From the NCBI GenBank assembly GCA_002329705.1, contig DCUC01000061.1:1-19346 (forward strand): DNA of 19,346 nucleotides, written 5' to 3'. Source of the DNA: Caryophanales bacterium UBA1424. Its GTDB lineage: Bacteria; Bacillota_I; Bacilli_A; RFN20; CAG-826. Below, piece by piece: positions 7,761-15,709 of the stretch (within the stretch, counting starts at the first letter, position 1; the number at the start of each line of letters is the position of its first letter). The notes under the pieces were generated by a model. It was not told the origin of the DNA, searched no databases, and worked only from the letters and a program-made list of their open reading frames with translations. The translations under genes were made by a program, and so were the position numbers.

Positions 7761-9124
7761 CGGCGGCGCGCTCCTTGCGAGGCTTCCTCGAAGCTCTTGC
7801 CGGCTAATAAGCCGTCAATCTGGTTGTTTATTTCGATAGCCACACCGGCCACGATGATTAAGCCTGTGCCGCCGATGGCGAGACTTGAACTCTCACCAAA
7901 GATGCCGCTCAGCGTCAAGACGACGGGTAAGGCCGCGATGAAGGCCAGGGCGATCGCACCCATGACGGTGACGCGGTTGACGACTTTCTTGACATAGCGC
8001 TCAGTTTCGATTCCGGGGCGAATGCCGGGAATGTAACTGCCGTTTTTCCGAAAGTTATCAGCCAGGGTTTCCGGGGCGATTTGCATGTTGGCGTAAAAGA
8101 AGCAGAACACGACGATTAAGATTAAATATAAGAGCAGGCCCCAGGGCATGCCCCATGTCGTGTCGTTGATACCCGGCATCTCGGTCATTTCGCTATAGGA
8201 GAAAATCTTGAGCCAGGCGGCGTTGGTATCCGTGCTCACGAAACTTGCGATGACGGATGGCGCCATTAAAATCGAGCTCGCGAAAATGACGGGGATAACA
8301 CCTGAAGAGTTGAGTTTAATCGGTAGGAACGAGGCTTTCGACATCGATTGCCCCTGACCGCCGCTTTTGCCGGAGTGCTGGACGGGAATCTTGCGCTTGG
8401 ACAGCTCGATGAAGACGACGAAGGCGATGATCAAGACGAATGCCAGGATGTAAATTCCGAATTGGAAAGAGCCTTTGACGAGTTCATTCGTGCCGTGTCC
8501 CATATTCTGTTCGACCCACTTGCGATAAGCGGTGGCGATCTGAATCGGGAGATTGCGGACGATACCGGCGAAGATGATGACGGAAATACCGTTTCCGAGG
8601 CCTTTGGAGGTGATTTGGTCACCGAGCCACATCGTCAACATCGCTCCGGCGAGGATGATGGTGACAATATAGGCATAAGCCCAGAAATTGAGTTCCATGT
8701 TGATGGTAATATACTGGCTGTTCTCCATCGTTTTGATGATGCCATAGGCCTGAACAGCTCCTAAAAGGAGAGTGAGATAACGGGTGGCCATCTCCGACTT
8801 TTTGCGGCCGTACTGACCCTGCTTGGTAAGTTCGGTCAGAGCCGGCAAAACGTCTTTGGACAGAAGCTGAATAATAATTCCGGCCGTAATGTAAGGACTG
8901 ACGCCCAGAGCAAAGATTGAGAAATTGCTGAGAGCACCGCCGCCGAGCATATCCATCATCGAGATCATATTGGCGGTTTCAAGCGCCTTGGATAATTCCT
9001 CGCTGACGGTCACACCGGGAACGGTGATGGCCGCTCCGATGCGAATCACGAACAAGATCATGATCGTGAAGAAAATGCGACTGACGATTTCCTTATTTTT
9101 GAAGACCGAGACCAGCTTCTTCAT
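7757..9124 (-). CDS. secY: Protein translocase channel subunit SecY
   Basis: A 455-residue membrane protein with about ten predicted transmembrane segments, the pore of the Sec translocon. Recognisable parts: the plug-region start FALGVSPYITAGIIIQLL (71-88), SKGLGNGISVIIFAGIV (173-189), SSGVIPVIFASSI (273-285), and the C5 loop YIPGIRPGIETERYV with the conserved arginine at R369. The C4 cytoplasmic loop is odd: where many SecY proteins have a basic QYAKR-like stretch, residues 249-262 read QHSGKSGGQGQSMS, glycine-rich with one lysine. The C-terminus ends GARRR. Start ATG lies one base after the rplO stop, with GAGGT inside the end of rplO as ribosome binding site. Confidence 0.97.
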   Translation of the reverse strand: MKKLVSVFKNKEIVSRIFFTIMILFVIRIGAAITVPGVTVSEELSKALETANMISMMDMLGGGALSNFSIFALGVSPYITAGIIIQLLSKDVLPALTELTKQGQYGRKKSEMATRYLTLLLGAVQAYGIIKTMENSQYITINMELNFWAYAYIVTIILAGAMLTMWLGDQITSKGLGNGISVIIFAGIVRNLPIQIATAYRKWVEQNMGHGTNELVKGSFQFGIYILAFVLIIAFVVFIELSKRKIPVQHSGKSGGQGQSMSKASFLPIKLNSSGVIPVIFASSILMAPSVIASFVSTDTNAAWLKIFSYSEMTEMPGINDTTWGMPWGLLLYLILIVVFCFFYANMQIAPETLADNFRKNGSYIPGIRPGIETERYVKKVVNRVTVMGAIALAFIAALPVVLTLSGIFGESSSLAIGGTGLIIVAGVAIEINNQIDGLLAGKSFEEASQGARRR

Positions 9125-9125
9125 G

Positions 9126-9566
9126 TTAAATTACCTCGACGGTGCCACCGGCGCTTTCAATCGCCTCTTTTGCGGACTTCGAAAACTTGTGGGCTTGCAC
9201 CGTCAGTTTTTTGGTCAACTTTCCGCCTCCGAGGATTTTTACTCCGTCATATTCCTTGCGGACGAGGCCTTTTTCGACGAGGAGAGCCGAGGTCACGACC
9301 GTGCCGTCTTCAAACGCGTTTAATCTCTCGATGTTGACGCTGGCGAATTCGACGCGGTTGACGTTCTGAAAACCGAATTTCGGCAAACGGCGATAAATCG
9401 GGTTCTGACCGCCTTCGAAACCGGGAGCTTTTTTGCCGCCGGTGCGGGCGCCTTGGCCTTTATGGCCTTTGCCAGACGTTTTGCCGTTTCCGGAACCGAT
9501 GCCGCGACCCTTGCGGTAATGAGCAGTTCGAGCGCCTTCGGCGTGTTCTAATTCATGTAACTTCAT
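9126..9566 (-). CDS. rplO: 50S ribosomal protein L15 (uL15)
   Basis: A 146-residue uL15. The N-terminal part is the typical glycine/lysine-rich rRNA-threading segment ([20 protein letters not shown], then [14 protein letters not shown]), and the C-terminal part ([19 protein letters not shown] onward, [27 protein letters not shown]) is the globular domain. Start chosen at the second of two nearby ATGs: GGAGG at 9574-9578 is 7 nt from this one but only 1 nt from the ATG at 9572. The gene directly follows rpsE with 15 nt between them, so rpmD (L30), which usually sits here, is missing. Confidence 0.97.
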   Translation of the reverse strand: MKLHELEHAEGARTAHYRKGRGIGSGNGKTSGKGHKGQGARTGGKKAPGFEGGQNPIYRRLPKFGFQNVNRVEFASVNIERLNAFEDGTVVTSALLVEKGLVRKEYDGVKILGGGKLTKKLTVQAHKFSKSAKEAIESAGGTVEVI

Positions 9567-9573
9567 GTTCATA

Positions 9574-9578
9574 CCTCC
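9574..9578 (-). promoter_or_regulatory. rplO: Ribosome binding site that decides the rplO start
   Basis: GGAGG on the minus strand is 1 nt from the ATG at 9572 and 7 nt from the ATG at 9566. Only the second spacing is workable, and it gives the family-typical MKLHEL start. Confidence 0.8.
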
Positions 9579-9581
9579 AGG

Positions 9582-10202
9582 TTATTTGCGCAATTCTTTG
9601 ACCTTCGCATATGATTTAAGATTGCTTAAACCATGGTGCGTGGCGCGAATGATGTTGATGGGAGCGCGGCTGCCGTAAACTTTCGAGTAGACGTTGCGGA
9701 TGCCGGCTAGTTCAAGGATAGCACGAACCGGGCCGCCGGCGATAATACCGGTACCTTCGGTCGCGGGCTTTAGAAAGACGCTGCAGGCGCCGAACTTACC
9801 GATGATTTCATGGGCGATGGTATCGCCTTTGGAAGTCTTAAAAGTAAAGGTGTTGCTGCGGGCTTTTTCAAGAGCCTTTTTAATGGCATCGGGGACTTCG
9901 GCGGCTTTGCCAATAGCAAAACCGTATTTGCCTTTGCCGTTACCGATGACGACGAGGACGGAGAAGCGCATTTTGCGTCCGCCTTTGACCGTCTTGCTGA
10001 CGCGGTTGACGCTGACGACGCGCTCTTCGTATTCTTTGGGCTCATCTCGCATCGGACGGCGGCCGGGACGGCGTTCGCCTTGGGGGCGGGGACCGCGGGG
10101 ACCACGGGGACCGCGGTTAAAAGCTGGTTTTTCAGGAGCGGCACCTGGAGCTTCGGGAGTTGCGGCGACTGTAGCGACGCCTTCAAGTTCTTTTTCTACC
10201 AT
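9582..10202 (-). CDS. rpsE: 30S ribosomal protein S5 (uS5) with 50-residue N-terminal extension
   Basis: A 206-residue uS5; the family is usually about 165. The canonical protein begins at M51 ([20 protein letters not shown]) and has the expected [27 protein letters not shown] double-stranded-RNA-binding-like domain and C-terminal [21 protein letters not shown]5 lies at the mRNA entry side of the 30S subunit. Residues 1-50 are extra: an acidic/Ala/Pro part (1-27), then a basic [20 protein letters not shown] part. The extended start at 10202 is preferred because GGAG lies 8 nt upstream, while no ribosome binding site precedes M51. The basic part is encoded by a 9-nt repeat (10089-10115). 11 nt separate it from rplR. 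Confidence 0.96.
   Translation of the reverse strand: MVEKELEGVATVAATPEAPGAAPEKPAFNRGPRGPRGPRPQGERRPGRRPMRDEPKEYEERVVSVNRVSKTVKGGRKMRFSVLVVIGNGKGKYGFAIGKAAEVPDAIKKALEKARSNTFTFKTSKGDTIAHEIIGKFGACSVFLKPATEGTGIIAGGPVRAILELAGIRNVYSKVYGSRAPINIIRATHHGLSNLKSYAKVKELRK
10089..10115 (-). repeat. Three 9-nt tandem repeats encoding RGP-RGP-RGP in S5
   Basis: On the plus strand GGGACCGCG, GGGACCACG and GGGACCGCG follow one another. In frame on the minus strand they encode three Arg-Gly-Pro units in the N-terminal extension of S5. Such a repeat could vary in copy number by slippage without breaking the frame. Confidence 0.85.
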
Positions 10203-10213
10203 GTTCTTTCTCC

Positions 10214-10570
10214 TTAAAATTGCAAGCCGGCTTTGCGGGCGGCTTCAGCCAGGGCCTTGACGCGGCCGTGATAGGCATAACCACCGCGATCAAAGACGAT
10301 GGTTTTGATGTTCTTTTCTAATGCGACTTTAGCAATTGCTTCGCCGACTTTAGCCGCCGCTTCGACGTTGCCGCCGTTCGCGAGTTTTAAAGCCGAGGAA
10401 GAAGCGTGAGCTAAGGTAACTCCTTTGACATCATCGATGATTTGAGCTTCGATGTTGGCGTTGGAGCGATAGACGCAGAGGCGGGGCATTTCCGCAGTGC
10501 CGGAGATCTTCTCGCGAACACGGGCGTGGCGTCTTTGACGTACGACGTTTTTAGATAATTTTTTAATCAT
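10214..10570 (-). CDS. rplR: 50S ribosomal protein L18 (uL18)
   Basis: A 118-residue uL18 of normal length. The N-terminus is basic ([20 protein letters not shown]), followed by [19 protein letters not shown], a region with [20 protein letters not shown], and the closing [20 protein letters not shown]. It binds 5S rRNA in the central protuberance with L5. The start follows GGGAGGTAAGGT. Ordinary spc-operon position between rplF and rpsE. Confidence 0.98.
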   Translation of the reverse strand: MIKKLSKNVVRQRRHARVREKISGTAEMPRLCVYRSNANIEAQIIDDVKGVTLAHASSSALKLANGGNVEAAAKVGEAIAKVALEKNIKTIVFDRGGYAYHGRVKALAEAARKAGLQF

Positions 10571-10583
10571 ACCTTACCTCCCA

Positions 10584-11129
10584 CTATTTCTTAGCGCTGG
10601 CGCGCTTGCCTTCCTTGCGAATGATGTGTTCGCCGGCATATTTAATGCCTTTGCCGCCGTAAGGTTCGGGTTTGCGAACTTCGCGGATGCGGGCGGCGGT
10701 TTGGCCAACCGCCTGGCGGTCGATGCCTTCAACGATGACGATGTTGGCCGTCTTGCAGGTGATTTTAACACCCGGTTCCGGAGTCACGATTACATCGTGG
10801 GCAAAGCCAATATTCAAGAGTAAATCATGACCTTTAAGCGCGGCCCGATAGCCGATGCCGACGATTTCAAGCGTCTTGCTGAAGCCTTCGGAAACGCCGA
10901 CGATGGCGTTGTGAAGAAGAGCGCGGAAGGTGCCGTGATTTTCTTTGGTCTGGCGCTCTTCGTTTTCACGCGAAACGTGAATTAAAGCGCCTTCGATTTT
11001 TAAGTCGATAGAGGCGGGAACCTTGACTTCCAGAGTTCCTTTGGGACCTTTGACGAGAGCGACGCCGTCATTGACGGTGACGGTGACGGTGCTCGGGAGA
11101 TCGATAACTTTATAGCCGATACGTGACAT
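10584..11129 (-). CDS. rplF: 50S ribosomal protein L6 (uL6)
   Basis: A 181-residue uL6 with its two related alpha/beta domains. It starts MSRIGYKVIDLPSTVTVTVN, has VKGPKGTLEVKVP, the middle NAIVGVSEGFSKTLEIVGIG, and ends with VRKPEPYGGKGIKYAGEHI plus a lysine-rich tail. L6 lies near the GTPase-associated centre of the 50S. The ATG at 11129 is chosen over a GTG four codons upstream (overlapping the rpsH stop) because it gives the family start. It has no good ribosome binding site (GTGTGGTAATTGAT precedes it) and begins 5 nt after the rpsH stop, so initiation probably depends on ribosomes finishing rpsH. Confidence 0.96.
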   Translation of the reverse strand: MSRIGYKVIDLPSTVTVTVNDGVALVKGPKGTLEVKVPASIDLKIEGALIHVSRENEERQTKENHGTFRALLHNAIVGVSEGFSKTLEIVGIGYRAALKGHDLLLNIGFAHDVIVTPEPGVKITCKTANIVIVEGIDRQAVGQTAARIREVRKPEPYGGKGIKYAGEHIIRKEGKRASAKK

Positions 11130-11134
11130 ATCAA

Positions 11135-11527
11135 TTACCACACATAAGCGACAACTTCGCCGCCGATCCCTAAGGTTCGGGCTTTTTTGTCACTCATGAC
11201 TCCTTTGCTCGTCGAGATGATCGCCACGCCGAGTCCTCTTAAGACGCGGGGGAGATTTTCGCAGCCGACGGTGACGCGGAGACCGGGTTTGGAAATGCGT
11301 TTCAAACCAGAGATGACGCGCTCTTTGTTGGCGGCGTATTTGAGGGTTAAACTTAAATCTTTTTTCTTATCGCCGAGAACTTTGTAGTCGAGGATAAAAC
11401 CTTCTTCGAGGAGAATCTTGGCGATTTCCACCTTCATCTTGCTCGAAGGAACGGTAACACTTTCATAGCGCAGCGCATTAGCATTACGAATGGTCGTAAG
11501 CATGGCGGCGATGGGATCTGTCATCAT
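11135..11527 (-). CDS. rpsH: 30S ribosomal protein S8 (uS8)
   Basis: A 130-residue uS8 of usual length. It begins [20 protein letters not shown] and ends with the conserved [20 protein letters not shown] and VVAYVW. S8 is a primary 16S rRNA-binding protein of the platform; in E. coli it also represses the spc operon, but no such target could be identified here. Two ATGs stand side by side; the first has AAAGGAGG at 8 nt and is used. TGG encodes the final Trp before a TAA stop. Confidence 0.98.
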   Translation of the reverse strand: MMTDPIAAMLTTIRNANALRYESVTVPSSKMKVEIAKILLEEGFILDYKVLGDKKKDLSLTLKYAANKERVISGLKRISKPGLRVTVGCENLPRVLRGLGVAIISTSKGVMSDKKARTLGIGGEVVAYVW

Positions 11528-11541
11528 GTTTCTTTCCTCCT

Positions 11542-11727
11542 TTACCAGCTCGACTTCTTAAGACCTGGGATTTCGCCTTTATAGGCTAATTCGCGCAGGC
11601 AGATGCGGCATAAATGAAACTTTGAATAGACGGCGTGAGGACGACCACAGCGAACGCAGCGCGTGTATTCACGAACTTTGAATTTCTTCGGTCGGGCCCA
11701 GCGGACCTTTTGACTTGTTTTGGCCAT
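11542..11727 (-). CDS. rpsZ: 30S ribosomal protein S14, type Z (zinc-binding)
   Basis: A 61-residue short S14. C24, C27, C40 and C43 (CVRC and CRIC) form the zinc site that defines the type Z form; the end [11 protein letters not shown] is typical. S14 sits in the 30S head near the A site. The zinc form in the spc operon is the normal Bacillota arrangement; a zinc-independent second copy, if any, would be elsewhere. It lies between rplE (11 nt) and rpsH (14 nt). Confidence 0.98.
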   Translation of the reverse strand: MAKTSQKVRWARPKKFKVREYTRCVRCGRPHAVYSKFHLCRICLRELAYKGEIPGLKKSSW

Positions 11728-11738
11728 GTTCTCTCCTC

Positions 11739-12548
11739 CTATTTGCGGAACGGCATTCCGAGTTCACTTAATAAAGTGAACGCCTGATCATCGTTTCGCG
11801 CCGTCGTGACGATAACGATATCCATCCCTCTGATTTTGTTGACCTTGTCATAATCGATTTCGGGAAAGATCAACTGCTCTTTGACGCCGAGGGTGTAGTT
11901 GCCGTGGCCATCGAAGGCGTTGCGGCTCACACCGCGGAAGTCGCGGACGCGAGGTAGGGCGATGGAGACGAGCTTATCGAGGAAATCATACATTCTCGTA
12001 CCGCGCAAGGTCACTTTGCAACCGATGGCCTGGCCTTCTCTTAATTTGAAGTTGGCGATTGATTTCTTGGCCTTGGTGATGACGGGTTGCTGACCGGCGA
12101 TTTCGCGCAGTTCGCGGACTGAATCATCGAGCACTTTGGCGTTGACGATGGCGTCTCCGACACCGACATTGATAACGATTTTCTCAAGTCTGGGGCTCTC
12201 CATGACGGATTTGAAGTTGTACTTGGCCATCAATTTGGGGAGAACGACTTGCTCGTATTTTACTTTTAGACGATTGGTAACCTTAACTTTTGGTTCGGCT
12301 TTAGGAGCCTCTTTTTTCACTTCGGCCTTGGGGGCTTTGGGGGCTTCAACCTTAGGAGCTTCGGCTTTTGCTTCTGCTTTTGGGGCAGCGGCTTTTGGAG
12401 CTTCTTTGACAACCTTGGTTTCTTTTACTTCGTCTTTTTTAACTTTCGCCTTGGGGGCGGCAGTTTTTTTGGCGGCTGCTTCTTTTGGAGCGGCGGCTTT
12501 TTTTGTCGCGGTAGCTTTTGGGGCTACGGTTTTCTTTTCTTCTTCCAT
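11739..12548 (-). CDS. rplE: 50S ribosomal protein L5 (uL5) with about 91-residue N-terminal extension
   Basis: The C-terminal 178 residues (from [20 protein letters not shown]) form a complete L5, with [40 protein letters not shown] and [21 protein letters not shown]5 binds 5S rRNA in the central protuberance and contacts S13 and P-site tRNA. Residues 1-91 are an unusual low-complexity Ala/Lys/Pro/Glu tract with repeated APKAE-like units. The frame is unbroken from an ATG at 12548 with AAGGAGG about 10 nt upstream. The nearest alternative start, a GTG at 12320, has no good ribosome binding site. The extension is therefore probably translated; its function is unknown. Confidence 0.96.
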   Translation of the reverse strand: MEEEKKTVAPKATATKKAAAPKEAAAKKTAAPKAKVKKDEVKETKVVKEAPKAAAPKAEAKAEAPKVEAPKAPKAEVKKEAPKAEPKVKVTNRLKVKYEQVVLPKLMAKYNFKSVMESPRLEKIVINVGVGDAIVNAKVLDDSVRELREIAGQQPVITKAKKSIANFKLREGQAIGCKVTLRGTRMYDFLDKLVSIALPRVRDFRGVSRNAFDGHGNYTLGVKEQLIFPEIDYDKVNKIRGMDIVIVTTARNDDQAFTLLSELGMPFRK

Positions 12549-12563
12549 AACTTAGCTACCTCC

Positions 12564-12872
12564 TTAATCTAATTTAGATCCGCTGGCTTTAGCGATGCGG
12601 ATCTTTTGATCTTTTTCCACTTTATAAGTCACGCGCGTGGCTTTTTTGGTTTTGGGATCGATGAGGGCGACGTTGCTGACATCGATGGGGACATAGATCT
12701 CAACGATGGAACCCTCCGGTGTCTTCTGGGTCGGCTTGCGGTGTTTTTTGTGAACGTTGACGCCTTCGACGACCACCTTGTGCGTTTTAGGGAAGACGGC
12801 TTGAACGATGCCTTCTTTGCCTTTGTCGCCGCCGGTGATGACGATGACTTTGTCACCTTTTTTAATTCTCAT
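12564..12872 (-). CDS. rplX: 50S ribosomal protein L24 (uL24)
   Basis: A 102-residue uL24 of normal length. The N-terminal KOW motif is clear (MRIKKGDKVIVITGGDKGKE), followed by VVVEGVNVHKKHRKPTQ and EGSIVEIYVPIDVSNVALID. L24 starts large-subunit assembly and lies near the exit of the peptide tunnel. The ATG follows AAGGAGTGAACCC, and 15 nt separate it from rplE. Confidence 0.98.
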   Translation of the reverse strand: MRIKKGDKVIVITGGDKGKEGIVQAVFPKTHKVVVEGVNVHKKHRKPTQKTPEGSIVEIYVPIDVSNVALIDPKTKKATRVTYKVEKDQKIRIAKASGSKLD

Positions 12873-12883
12873 GGGTTCACTCC

Positions 12884-13258
12884 TTATAATACTTCGGTCG
12901 CCAAGGAGACGATCTTCATGAATCCTTCGCCTTTATCGCGTAATTCGCGGGCGACAGGACCAAAGACGCGCGTGCCGAGGGGGGCGCCGTCTTCGTTGAT
13001 GAGAACGATCGCGTTGTCATCAAAGTTGATGGTTGAACCGTCGGGGCGGTTGATGGGATATTTCGTGCGGACGATGACGCCGCGAACGATTTCGCCTTTT
13101 TTAACTTTGCCGTTAGGCGTGGCGGTTTTGACCGCGCACATGACGATGTCGCCGATGGACGAAGATTTGCGGTTACCACCGCCAAAAAGGCGGAAGATGC
13201 GCACGCTTTTCGCGCCAGAATTGTCAGCGACGACTAGATTTGTTTCATTTTGAACCAT
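12884..13258 (-). CDS. rplN: 50S ribosomal protein L14 (uL14)
   Basis: A 124-residue uL14, about two residues longer than usual. It begins [19 protein letters not shown], where most start M-I-Q-x-E-T-x-L, and carries [38 protein letters not shown] and [16 protein letters not shown]14 forms an intersubunit bridge and is the docking site for the silencing factor RsfS. The ribosome binding site AGGAG precedes the ATG. No anomaly. Confidence 0.98.
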   Translation of the reverse strand: MVQNETNLVVADNSGAKSVRIFRLFGGGNRKSSSIGDIVMCAVKTATPNGKVKKGEIVRGVIVRTKYPINRPDGSTINFDDNAIVLINEDGAPLGTRVFGPVARELRDKGEGFMKIVSLATEVL

Positions 13259-13267
13259 AGTCTGCTC

Positions 13268-13639
13268 CTATTCTGCTTTCTTCTCTTCGCCAGCTTCAGC
13301 TTTGACTTCCGCTTCGGGTTCGACGGCGTTGACGCCCTCTTTTTCCTCGAGGAGAAGTTCGGCTTCAGCGGCCTTGATCGATTCGACGGCTTTGAGGTCG
13401 ATGCTCACTAAGCGATAACGCTTGGTGGCGCTTAGGCGCCGGCAGCCCATAATCGTGACGGTGTCGCCGACTTTGGCTTCGTTATTCTCATCGTGGGCAT
13501 AGTACTTTTTGCCGTATTTGACGCGCTTGATGTATTTGGCGTGTTTTTTGTGGGTCTGAACCAAAACGACGATTGTTTTGTCCATTTTGTCACTGACGAC
13601 GACGCCGGTGAAGGTCGGACGTGCGACTCTGTTTTCCAT
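13268..13639 (-). CDS. rpsQ: 30S ribosomal protein S17 (uS17) with acidic C-terminal tail
   Basis: A 123-residue uS17; the family is usually about 85. Residues 1-85 are the OB-fold protein: [60 protein letters not shown]17 is a primary 16S rRNA binder in the 30S body. Residues 86-123 form an extra tail rich in Glu, Ala and Lys that ends [10 protein letters not shown] and is net acidic, unlike the basic core. The frame is closed by a TAG and the next gene starts 9 nt later, so the tail does not look like a missed frameshift into rplN. Confidence 0.97.
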   Translation of the reverse strand: MENRVARPTFTGVVVSDKMDKTIVVLVQTHKKHAKYIKRVKYGKKYYAHDENNEAKVGDTVTIMGCRRLSATKRYRLVSIDLKAVESIKAAEAELLLEEKEGVNAVEPEAEVKAEAGEEKKAE

Positions 13640-13653
13640 GTTTCGGTTCCTCC

Positions 13654-13851
13654 TTATTTAATGCCTAATTCGCGCTCGCGCTGAATGGTGTAGGCTTTGG
13701 CAATGTCCTTGCGGACTCTGCGGATTTCTTCGCCGTGCTCTAATTGGCCGACGGCTTTTTTGCGGCGAAGATTGAATAGTTGTTCTTTGAGCAAGTAAAC
13801 TTTTTCGTTAAGTTCTTCGTTACTCATTTCGCGCAGTTCGCTAATTTTCAT
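13654..13851 (-). CDS. rpmC: 50S ribosomal protein L29 (uL29)
   Basis: A 65-residue helical-hairpin protein with the family pattern: [20 protein letters not shown] at the start, [19 protein letters not shown] in the middle, and [20 protein letters not shown] at the end. L29 lies next to L23 at the exit of the peptide tunnel. The ATG is 2 nt after the rplP stop, with GGGTGAG in the last rplP codons as a modest ribosome binding site, so coupling is likely. Confidence 0.98.
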   Translation of the reverse strand: MKISELREMSNEELNEKVYLLKEQLFNLRRKKAVGQLEHGEEIRRVRKDIAKAYTIQRERELGIK

Positions 13852-13853
13852 AA

Positions 13854-14273
13854 TTACTCACCCTTCGCTTCCTTCGCGACGACCTTGCACTTGATCGGCA
13901 GTTTGTAGGCGGCGAGGCGGAGCGCTTCGCGCGCATCCTTTTCTTCGACGCCGCCAATCTCAAACATAATGCGGTTCGTTCTTACGACGGCAACCCAGCT
14001 TTCAGGATTGCCTTTGCCGGAACCCATGCGGACTTCGGCTGGTTTTTTTGTTTTTGCCAGATGCGGGAAGATGCGAATCCATACTTTCCCGGCTCTCTGC
14101 GTATAACGGCTCAGCACGATACGAGCGGCTTCAATCTGACGATCGTTAATCCACCCGCCGGTCACGGCTTGGAGACCGTACTCACCAAAGGCGATTTCGT
14201 TGCCGGCCTTTGATTTTCCTTCGTAGCTAATTCCGTGCGGACGCCGATATTTGACTCTTTTCGGTTGTAGCAT
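13854..14273 (-). CDS. rplP: 50S ribosomal protein L16 (uL16)
   Basis: A 139-residue uL16 of usual length. It starts [20 protein letters not shown] and has [40 protein letters not shown] and [19 protein letters not shown]16 helps position tRNA near the peptidyl-transferase centre. The ATG is 5 nt after the rpsC stop and uses a GGAAGGAG at the end of that gene. Sequence is ordinary apart from a short acidic-basic tail (VAKEAKGE). Confidence 0.98.
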   Translation of the reverse strand: MLQPKRVKYRRPHGISYEGKSKAGNEIAFGEYGLQAVTGGWINDRQIEAARIVLSRYTQRAGKVWIRIFPHLAKTKKPAEVRMGSGKGNPESWVAVVRTNRIMFEIGGVEEKDAREALRLAAYKLPIKCKVVAKEAKGE

Positions 14274-14278
14274 CGATG

Positions 14279-14953
14279 TTATTCTCCTTCCGTTTTCGTT
14301 TTCTTCTCTTCGGGAAGAATTTCACCGCGGCAGATCCAGACTTTGACGCCGAGCCGGCCGTAAGTGGTAGTTGCTTCCGTATGCGCATAATCAATATCAC
14401 TGCGCAAGGTATGAAGAGGAATAATGCCTTCTTTATAACCTTCGCTCCTGGCGATATCGTTTCCGCCTAAGCGGCCCGAGACTTCGGTTTTGATACCTTT
14501 GCCGCCGGCCTTGCGGACTCTTTGAATGGCTTTTTTCTGCGCCGTTCTAAACGAGGCGCGGTTTTCTAACTCCGAGGCGATCCATTGAGCGACGAGATGA
14601 GCGTCGAGATCGGGATTTTTGACTTCCACGATGTCGATGCGAACATTAGCGGTCGCTATTTTCTTACCGAGTTCTTTTTTGATGCGGTTGATATTGGCTC
14701 CGTCTTGTCCGATGACGACGCCCGGACGGGCGACGAAACAGAAGATGTTGACGGTGTGGCCTTTATCGGTTTTAGCTCTTTCGATCTCGATGTGCGAGAG
14801 GAGAGCGGCTTTGAGGTTCTTTTCAAGATACTGACGGATGACCATGTCTTCTTTTAAGAAGGCGGGGTATTCCTTGCGATCGGCGAACCAACGAGAATTC
14901 CAATCCTTGTTGATGCCGACGCGTAGTCCGACTGGATTAACTTTTTGTCCCAT
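14279..14953 (-). CDS. rpsC: 30S ribosomal protein S3 (uS3)
   Basis: A 224-residue uS3 with the normal two-domain layout. It begins [20 protein letters not shown]; the KH domain shows [19 protein letters not shown] (GxxIGxxG loop); the C-terminal domain has RAGGKG-like [20 protein letters not shown] and [20 protein letters not shown]3 lies at the mRNA entry tunnel of the 30S head. It closes with a short charged tail [10 protein letters not shown], common in the family. Start follows ATAGGAGCAGCAC. Confidence 0.98.
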   Translation of the reverse strand: MGQKVNPVGLRVGINKDWNSRWFADRKEYPAFLKEDMVIRQYLEKNLKAALLSHIEIERAKTDKGHTVNIFCFVARPGVVIGQDGANINRIKKELGKKIATANVRIDIVEVKNPDLDAHLVAQWIASELENRASFRTAQKKAIQRVRKAGGKGIKTEVSGRLGGNDIARSEGYKEGIIPLHTLRSDIDYAHTEATTTYGRLGVKVWICRGEILPEEKKTKTEGE

Positions 14954-14962
14954 GTGCTGCTC

Positions 14963-15385
14963 CTATCTACTCTTGATCGTCACATAAATGTGACATGTCC
15001 GTTTGATGATGCCTGACGATGAACCTTTAGCGCGCGGCATGAATCTTTTCATTTTCAAGCCATCGTTAGCGTAGATGGTGTGAATGTAAAGTTTGCTTTC
15101 TTCCATAGCGAAGTTGTTGATGGCGTTGGCCGCGGCACTTTTGATGACTTTGCTGACGGCGGGCGAAGCGGAACGGTTGACGTTGGCGAGGATGCCAAGG
15201 GCGACGTTCAGATCTTTGCCGCGGACTAAGTCGATGACCATGCGGGCTTTACGCGGGGTGAGGCGGACATCATAGGCAACGGCGCGGGCTTCGGTAACTT
15301 TGGGTTTGGCCGGAGCGGCGGGTTTTTCCTCGACTTTGGCCGGTTTGACGGCTTTTTTGCGAGTAACTGGTTTCTTTTCTGCCAT
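14963..15385 (-). CDS. rplV: 50S ribosomal protein L22 (uL22) with about 30-residue N-terminal extension
   Basis: A 140-residue uL22; the family is about 110. The core starts near residue 31 (TEARAVAYDVRLTPRKARMV) and includes ANAINNFAMEESKLYIHTIY and the tunnel-reaching loop KRFMPRAKGSSSGIIKRTCH. L22 lines the nascent-peptide tunnel and is a site of macrolide resistance changes. Residues 1-30 are a Lys/Ala/Pro/Glu tract (KKPVTRKKAVKPAKVEEKPA). The ATG has AAGGAGGACCT directly upstream, so the extension is part of the translated product. Confidence 0.97.
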   Translation of the reverse strand: MAEKKPVTRKKAVKPAKVEEKPAAPAKPKVTEARAVAYDVRLTPRKARMVIDLVRGKDLNVALGILANVNRSASPAVSKVIKSAAANAINNFAMEESKLYIHTIYANDGLKMKRFMPRAKGSSSGIIKRTCHIYVTIKSR

Positions 15386-15394
15386 AGGTCCTCC

Positions 15395-15688
15395 TTATTT
15401 GGCAGCCGTGGCTGCTTTGTCTTCGGCGGTGTGACCGGTGTGACCGCGATAGGTTCTGGTCGGGGCGAATTCGCCCAATTTGTGACCGACCATATCTTCG
15501 GTGACATATACGGTGATGTGTTCACGGCCGTTATAGACGGCGAAAGTGTGTTCAATGAATTCGGGGAAGATGGTACTGCGACGTGACCACGTCTTAATAA
15601 TCTCTTTGCGGTTGGCGGCGTTCAGCTTGCGCACCTTATTCATTAAGTGAGCGTCGCAGAACGGTCCTTTTTTCAAACTACGTGCCAT
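15395..15688 (-). CDS. rpsS: 30S ribosomal protein S19 (uS19)
   Basis: A 97-residue uS19. Signature parts are [60 protein letters not shown] and [10 protein letters not shown]19 lies in the 30S head with S13. The end carries a few extra Ala/Lys residues ([10 protein letters not shown]). The start follows GAAAGGAGTAATCAATT, 21 nt after rplB. Confidence 0.98.
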   Translation of the reverse strand: MARSLKKGPFCDAHLMNKVRKLNAANRKEIIKTWSRRSTIFPEFIEHTFAVYNGREHITVYVTEDMVGHKLGEFAPTRTYRGHTGHTAEDKAATAAK

Positions 15689-15709
15689 AATTGATTACTC
15701 CTTTCGCTT

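Noticed and set aside
12136..12555. Plus-strand 139-residue reading frame opposite rplE
   Set aside because: It is the mirror of the repetitive Ala/Lys/Pro/Glu extension, with no ribosome binding site and no recognisable domain.
13271..13384. S17 tail as a frameshift artefact
   Set aside because: The tail composition matches the low-complexity additions on neighbouring proteins and is in frame with a normal stop; a frameshift would not produce a regular Glu/Ala/Lys pattern.
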